Of a stretch of 7,276 nucleotides of DNA, positions 6,001 to 7,276 are shown in pieces. Numbering within the stretch: position 1 is the stretch's first letter; each line of letters opens with the position of its first letter. Below the pieces are notes generated by a model. It was not told the origin of the DNA. It searched no databases and saw only the letters and a list, made by a program, of their open reading frames with translations. Made by a program: the position numbers and the translations under genes. Source of the stretch: CAYNRG01 sp964399545 (lineage in GTDB: Bacteria; Bacillota_I; Bacilli_A; Erysipelotrichales; Erysipelotrichaceae); the NCBI GenBank assembly GCA_964399545.1, contig CAYNRG010000017.1:1-7276 (forward strand), given 5' to 3'.

Positions 6001-7276
6001 GTTATATATGGATTTTGAGCATCTATTTCTTCGTCAGCTTTTGCCACATAAATTTTAATTACTTTTTCAACTGTAATTTCTCCACTTGTTGCACTTAATG
6101 TTGCTTCATATACTCCTGGTTTACTATCTTTAGTTAAATTAGTATTTTCTACTACTACTGTAACACTTTGAGCATTTTCTGTTTTTTGAGCAAACGCTTT
6201 TGAATCACTAACAATGTAACTATTAATATCTGATTTACTAATAATTGTTGTTTGGTTTGTATAAATATCATTTGCATCAATTATTAAACTACGATCTGGA
6301 CTTATTTCTGTATTTTCACCAATAACAGTTACATATACTATAAATTTAGCTTCATTGCTATTACTATCAGTAACCGATAATTCTGCTGGTTTAACCCCTG
6401 ATGTAGATGTATCAACTTTTGGATAAACGATTTTTGTTGTTAAATCTCCATCTTGCTTATCAAATGCTACTGCTTTAAAGTCTTCTTTACTTGGTGTTTC
6501 GCCAACATTAACTTCAAAGTTTGAAGCAGTTAAATATGGTTCATCATTGTCTACCACATCGTTACCTTTAGCTACAAATATCTTAATTGATGTTGTTGCA
6601 CTTTCAATTTCATTTGTAACCTCAAACGTTGCATTATATACTCCATATTGACTTGCCTGAGTTAAATTTGTAGTTTTTACTGTCACTGGATTTAAGCGAC
6701 GTAATTTTACATTTTCACTGGCACTAATATTTGCATTATCAAGCAAGAATCTACTAATGTCTGATTGTGCTAATAATGTTTTTTCATTTGTATAAATATC
6801 ATTTGCTGTCAATTCAATTTCTACATCTTTAACGAAGATTTTAATTTCCTTTGTTACCGTTTTATTTTCTTTTGTTGCTTTAAGTACCGCTTTATATTCT
6901 CCAACTTTTGATGTTTGCTTTAAAGTTGTTGATTCAACCGTAACTTCTAGATTACTAGCATCAGACATCGCCTGAGCAAAAGCACTCGACTCATCTAAAA
7001 TTGTTCGATTTAAATCTGTTATTGCATTAACTTGCAATTCTGTCAACTCAAAATTATTGGCATCCAAGAAAATTGTTTCACTATCATTTACTACTGAATT
7101 CGGACCTTTAACTGTTAATGTTGGTTTAAATGTAGTTGTATTTCCATCATTATCCGTTACTGTTAAGTTAATTTGTTGTACCCCTATTGCAGATGTGTCA
7201 TATGATGTTGGATATACAACTTTTAGTGTTAAATCTCCATCCTGCTTATCAAAAGCAATTGCCTTAAAGTCTTCAT
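1..7276 (-). CDS. Giant Ig-like repeat / GLUG surface protein (adhesin-like), internal fragment, partial at both ends
   Basis: The minus-strand frame whose codons occupy 7274-7272 down to 5-3 is open for 2424 codons, with no stop and no frameshift. I read it through by hand. The window shows neither start nor stop, so no start choice is possible. Residues 1-1827 (window numbering) are tandem Ig-like modules of two alternating types. Residues 1828-1984 are unassigned, and 1985-2424 are a GLUG-motif beta-helix region. By analogy with large Bacillota surface proteins of this make-up, it is probably exported and acts outside the cell as a stalked adhesin. That role is an inference and the ligand is unknown. 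Support for export is indirect: I saw only one Cys in 2424 residues, composition is rich in Thr, Ser, Val, Asp and Asn, and there are no long hydrophobic stretches. The signal peptide, wall anchor and neighbouring genes lie outside the window. The alternative, a secreted enzyme with Ig repeats, is not supported by any catalytic motif seen here. Confidence 0.96.
3..83 (-). other. Terminal strand of the GLUG domain at the window edge
   Basis: WWLDVGYDPNVWDLTQLEKG followed by LAPKLKD matches the way GLUG domains normally end (a W..D..N.WD line, then P-x-L). The beta-helix therefore appears complete at this side, although no stop codon has been reached. The protein continues into sequence not shown, which could be an anchor, another stalk or simply a short tail. 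Confidence 0.7.
339..899 (-). repeat. GLUG-type turns 1-6
   Basis: Six turns are visible at 828-899, 720-770, 609-686, 528-599, 441-518 and 339-413. Each starts with a Gly-rich hinge of the form G-[LIV]-[VI]-G or a relative and runs into a polar strand ending in G-[DTN]-[IVL] (KVTGDISG, YKGNIKSN, AHGTVDG, FSTMDIEIG, YSTGDVNF, TSGVVSGIN). Turn 2 (AGLIEN) and turn 5 (AGIYGYG) depart from the consensus. Spacing is irregular because loops differ in length. Confidence 0.78.
1323..1793 (-). other. Unassigned connecting region between Ig stalk and GLUG domain (within the CDS)
   Basis: Residues 1828-1984 follow A10 and precede the GLUG opening. I do not recognise a family. The region starts with VEISSKFNAMNLDMKM and has alternating polar and hydrophobic stretches typical of beta sheet (FTYKLIIREG, YNIGIYEIRPNKIYW). 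An acidic, Gly-rich part follows (PKIDPGPDGKIYSTDGGDLD), then an Asp/Glu-rich stretch (YEDNPQRGRVEFEEESD). It does not match either repeat type, and I see no Cys or catalytic-looking motif in it. Confidence 0.6.
1449..1484 (-). other. EF-hand-like acidic loop in the connecting region (possible Ca2+ site)
   Basis: Twelve residues starting at Asp (1482-1484) read D-P-G-P-D-G-K-I-Y-S-T-D. Loop positions 1, 5 and 12 are Asp, 6 is Gly and 8 is Ile, as in EF-hand-type calcium loops. Position 3 is Gly instead of Asp/Asn/Ser, and no flanking helices are apparent. A calcium site is possible but unproven. Confidence 0.35.
1794..2033 (-). repeat. A10, last and degenerate A module
   Basis: Residues 1748-1827. 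It opens with TPYVYAIDLEL and has AFAYDRKDGNLTDKI, but carries four extra residues before AFAYD. The D-T-S-x-x-G-V turn is replaced by a longer, different segment (KVEQSIGDKYPVKFTV), and VTDSDGN becomes VENSADK. It ends at VIVEVL. No B module follows. Confidence 0.8.
2034..2567 (-). repeat. Unit 9: A9 + B11
   Basis: Residues 1570-1747. A9 has PYIYAEGFKQ, AVAFDLKDGDLTSAI, VNTDRFGV and KVKDSDNN. Its AVAFDLKDGDLTS core is shared with A8. B11 has AETIYTNEKV, SQAVSIEGHN in place of AFAQ, STNLAIDSKYGEYVATI and IKIIVLPNND. Its closing VLPN replaces the VAK found in nearly all the other B modules, which marks the end of the regular array. Confidence 0.86.
2462..2505 (-). repeat. 44-base identical block in A9 (pairs with A8, 2993-3036)
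   Basis: Bases 2462-2505 are identical to 2993-3036, exactly 531 bases or one A-B unit away. They code for the AVAFDLKDGDLTS core of the A module. Confidence 0.9.
2568..3098 (-). repeat. Unit 8: A8 + B10
   Basis: Residues 1393-1569. A8 has PYIVADDIIT, AVAFDLKDGDLTSEI, VDTSKVGV and TVTDSDAN. B10 is divergent: HDFTTNQNKL replaces IYTNE, AQAFNM...VINPAV replaces AFAQ, and its closing TNLTKDSMPGIYNATL and ITIYVAADGE are normal. The INP segment recalls the LNP of B2' and B8', so B10 may be intermediate between the two B types. Confidence 0.86.
2993..3036 (-). repeat. 44-base identical block in A8 (pairs with A9, 2462-2505)
   Basis: This is the A8 copy of the block described at 2462-2505. Both code for the AVAFDLKDGDLTS core, a variant not found in the other eight A modules. 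Confidence 0.9.
3099..3629 (-). repeat. Unit 7: A7 + B9
   Basis: Residues 1216-1392. A7 is a divergent A module: PYVTGNNKLI, NPFAYDKKDGNLTGLI (DGN, not DGD), SSEPNSTKVGV and SVTDSDNN. B9 is a standard B module: DAKDIYTNETV, KAFAKGMEDG, STDLKSTSEFGIYSAVL and ITIYVAKNGD. Confidence 0.87.
3624..3667 (-). repeat. 44-base identical block, copy b (pairs with 6534-6577)
   Basis: The 44 bases here are identical to 6534-6577, and the flanks diverge quickly. The block codes for the end of B8' and the first residues of A7 (around VAKGNDVVDNDEPY). The two copies are 2910 bases apart. Confidence 0.9.
3630..3917 (-). repeat. B8', inserted doublet B module
   Basis: Residues about 1120-1215. It is the counterpart of B2' and lies 969 residues after it. 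Both follow a B module whose IYTNE signature is replaced (FELTE in B1, FTITE in B7), both carry an LNP segment, and both end in VTNEIE...VAKGNDVVDNDEPY. The end of this module shares a 44-base block of identity with the end of B2'. Confidence 0.86.
3630..4421 (-). repeat. Unit 6: A6 + B7 + B8'
   Basis: Residues 952-1215. This is the second three-module unit. A6 has PYLTANNFTV, AVAFDRQDGDLSSVI, VDTSQVGV and SVTDTDSN. B7 opens with the variant NFTITELTVF, as B1 does, and keeps SEAFAQDM and KVGQYKAILKAT. B8' follows directly with DDIYTNEVT, RALNPIKL, ESTNLT, GVYTATF and VTNEIE, and ends in VAKGNDVVDNDE, identical in protein to the end of B2'. Confidence 0.88.
4422..4949 (-). repeat. Unit 5: A5 + B6
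   Basis: Residues 776-951. A5 has PYITATGFQI, AHAFDRQDGDLTSKI, VDTTELGV and KVTDEDGN. B6 has IDFYTNQTT, KARAQNTLNG in place of AFAQ, ESTTLKSSSPAGVYEAVL and INIFVAKGSD. Confidence 0.87.
4950..5480 (-). repeat. Unit 4: A4 + B5
   Basis: Residues 599-775. A4 reads PYLTAESQIV, AHAFDRQDGDLTSSI, VDTSSVGV and SVTDSDRN. The AHAFDRQ variant is shared with A5 only. B5 has YAENIYTNENT, SKAFAQNM, DSTVGVYEASL and IKIYVAK. B5 contains the only Trp (NEWAIRK) that I saw in the repeat region, coded TGG. Confidence 0.88.
5481..6011 (-). repeat. Unit 3: A3 + B4
   Basis: Residues 422-598. A3 has PYITAVSLQV, AVAFDKQDGDLTTKI, SYDTSKPGV and SVTDKDGN. The KQDGDLTTKI core is the same as in the neighbouring A2. B4 has DAKDIYTNETT, SEAFAQ, STTLKLNSKVGVYEAQL and IAIYVAK. 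Confidence 0.88.
6012..6539 (-). repeat. Unit 2: A2 + B3
   Basis: Residues 246-421. A2 runs from PYLTASNFEV through AVAFDKQDGDLTTKI and DTSTSGV to SVTDSNSN and VYVTVIG. B3 has the landmarks DANDIYTNQTT, SKAFAQ, KPGVYEATLSAT and IKIYVAK. Exactly 30 residues separate the opening Pro and the Asp of DGDLT (both counted). A2 through A9 all share this spacing. Confidence 0.88.
6534..6577 (-). repeat. 44-base identical block, copy a (pairs with 3624-3667)
   Basis: This spans the junction of B2' and A2 and is identical base for base to the junction of B8' and A7. Other B-A junctions in the gene have different DNA and protein here (for example KADEEIDAQN and KNGDVIDKDK). Confidence 0.9.
6540..6824 (-). 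repeat. B2', inserted doublet B module
   Basis: This roughly 95-residue module follows B1 directly, with no A module between them, at a landmark spacing of 85 residues. It differs from ordinary B modules by an Arg/Asn-Pro segment (RRLNP) where others read AFAQ, and by VTNEIE near its end. Its closest relative in the window is B8' at 3630-3917, which sits at the same place in the second higher-order copy. Confidence 0.85.
6540..7276 (-). repeat. Unit 1: A1 (5' part cut off) + B1 + B2'
   Basis: Residues 1-245. A1 enters the window at EDFKAIAFDKQDGDLT and ends near VKGPNSVVND. B1 (about 57-150) has the variant opening NNFELTELQV and keeps SSAFAQAM and KVGEYKAVLKAT. B2' (about 151-245) has IYTNEKT but lacks AFAQ. 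In its place it has LRRLNPVTV, then TNLT, GVYNATF and VTNEIE, a set of marks shared only with B8'. It closes with VAKGNDVVDNDE before A2. Confidence 0.88.

Larger units (their letters stand above)
1794..7276 (-). repeat. Tandem Ig-like stalk: 10 A modules and 11 B modules
   Basis: Ten A modules are recognisable by D-G-[DN]-L-[TS]. The first Asp falls at residues 12, 275, 451, 628, 805, 981, 1245, 1422, 1599 and 1781. Eleven B modules are recognisable by [ID]-[YF]-T-N-[EQ] or a relative. The aligned position falls at residues 76, 161, 338, 515, 691, 868, 1045, 1130, 1309, 1486 and 1662. Spacing is 176-179 residues, except where a doublet B module is inserted. Module A follows the pattern P-Y-[IVL]-T-A ... 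A-[VH]-A-F-D ... D-G-D-L-T ... D-T-S-x-x-G-V ... V-T-D-x-D-x-N ... V-T-V, which is how DUF5011/HYR-like bacterial Ig domains read. Module B ends in G-V-Y-x-A-x-L ... K-x-I-x-I-Y-V-A-K, which suggests a second Ig-like fold. The family name for B is not certain. Confidence 0.93.
4422..7276 (-). repeat. Higher-order repeat, copy 1 (A-B-B'-A-B-A-B-A-B-A-B)
   Basis: This block holds five A modules and six B modules in the order A1-B1-B2'-A2-B3-A3-B4-A4-B5-A5-B6. Every landmark recurs 969-971 residues later in copy 2: A1 at 12 and A6 at 981, B1 at 76 and B7 at 1045, B2' at 161 and B8' at 1130, A2 at 275 and A7 at 1245, A3 at 451 and A8 at 1422. The beginning of A1 is cut off by the window edge, so further copies may exist upstream. 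Confidence 0.85.

Noticed and set aside
1921..7241. Regularly recurring motif near gttaaatctccatc, which could suggest a CRISPR or regulatory repeat
   Set aside because: The recurrences are 528-546 or about 790 bases apart, vary in sequence, stay in one frame and code for DG[DN]L[TS]. They are protein-coding repeats.
1..7276. LPXTG sorting signal, SLH, LysM or choline-binding anchor
   Set aside because: None found in the translated fragment. Any anchor must lie outside the window.
1..7276. Mycoplasma/Spiroplasma-type code (TGA as Trp) because of low GC
   Set aside because: All eight Trp I found are TGG and there is no in-frame TGA. The standard bacterial code explains the frame fully.
1..7276. 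Frameshift, pseudogene or insertion element
   Set aside because: The same codon phase holds from 7274 to 3 with recognisable motifs throughout. There are no inverted terminal repeats and no transposase-like sequence.

Overview
The whole window lies inside one gene. A single minus-strand reading frame is open from end to end: 2424 complete codons with no stop and no frame break. It has neither its start codon (beyond 7276) nor its stop codon (below 1). There is no intergenic DNA, RNA gene, promoter or terminator. The product is an internal fragment, about 265 kDa, of a giant, secreted-type, repeat-rich surface protein (adhesin-like).

Organism: G+C is about one third. Leu is mostly TTA, all Trp codons are TGG, and Arg is mostly CGT/CGA rather than AGA. 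This fits a low-GC Bacillota with the standard bacterial code, more like Bacilli, Erysipelotrichia or Turicibacter-type lineages than Clostridium. It argues against Mycoplasma-type code 4. The lineage is an inference from codon use only.

Layout in protein order (high to low coordinates): (1) 7276-1794, a stalk of alternating Ig-like modules. Module A (about 75 residues) resembles the DUF5011/HYR-like bacterial Ig family and carries the DGDLT and VTD.D.N signatures. Module B (about 100 residues) carries the IYTNE, AFAQ and GVY.A.L signatures. One A-B pair is 176-179 residues. Twice, a second and distinctive B module (B') is inserted, giving A-B-B' units of 264 residues. The two A-B-B' units lie 969 residues apart, so a higher-order repeat of about 2.9 kb overlies the 0.53 kb one. 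(2) 1793-1323, a non-repetitive connecting region that I cannot assign to a family, containing one EF-hand-like acidic loop. (3) 1322-3, a GLUG-motif region expected to form a beta-helix. It has a typical opening (NGNYALANDID; FTGFMNGNNHTISG), about seven GLUG-type turns, and a typical closing line (NVWDL...PKLKD) at the very edge of the window.

The likely picture is a long rod of Ig domains joined to a beta-helix domain, used for adhesion to other cells, host material or glycans. No signal peptide, LPXTG motif or other anchor is visible, because both ends of the protein are outside the window. The points most worth following are the two-level repeat architecture, the blocks of nucleotide identity within it, and the unassigned region between stalk and beta-helix.
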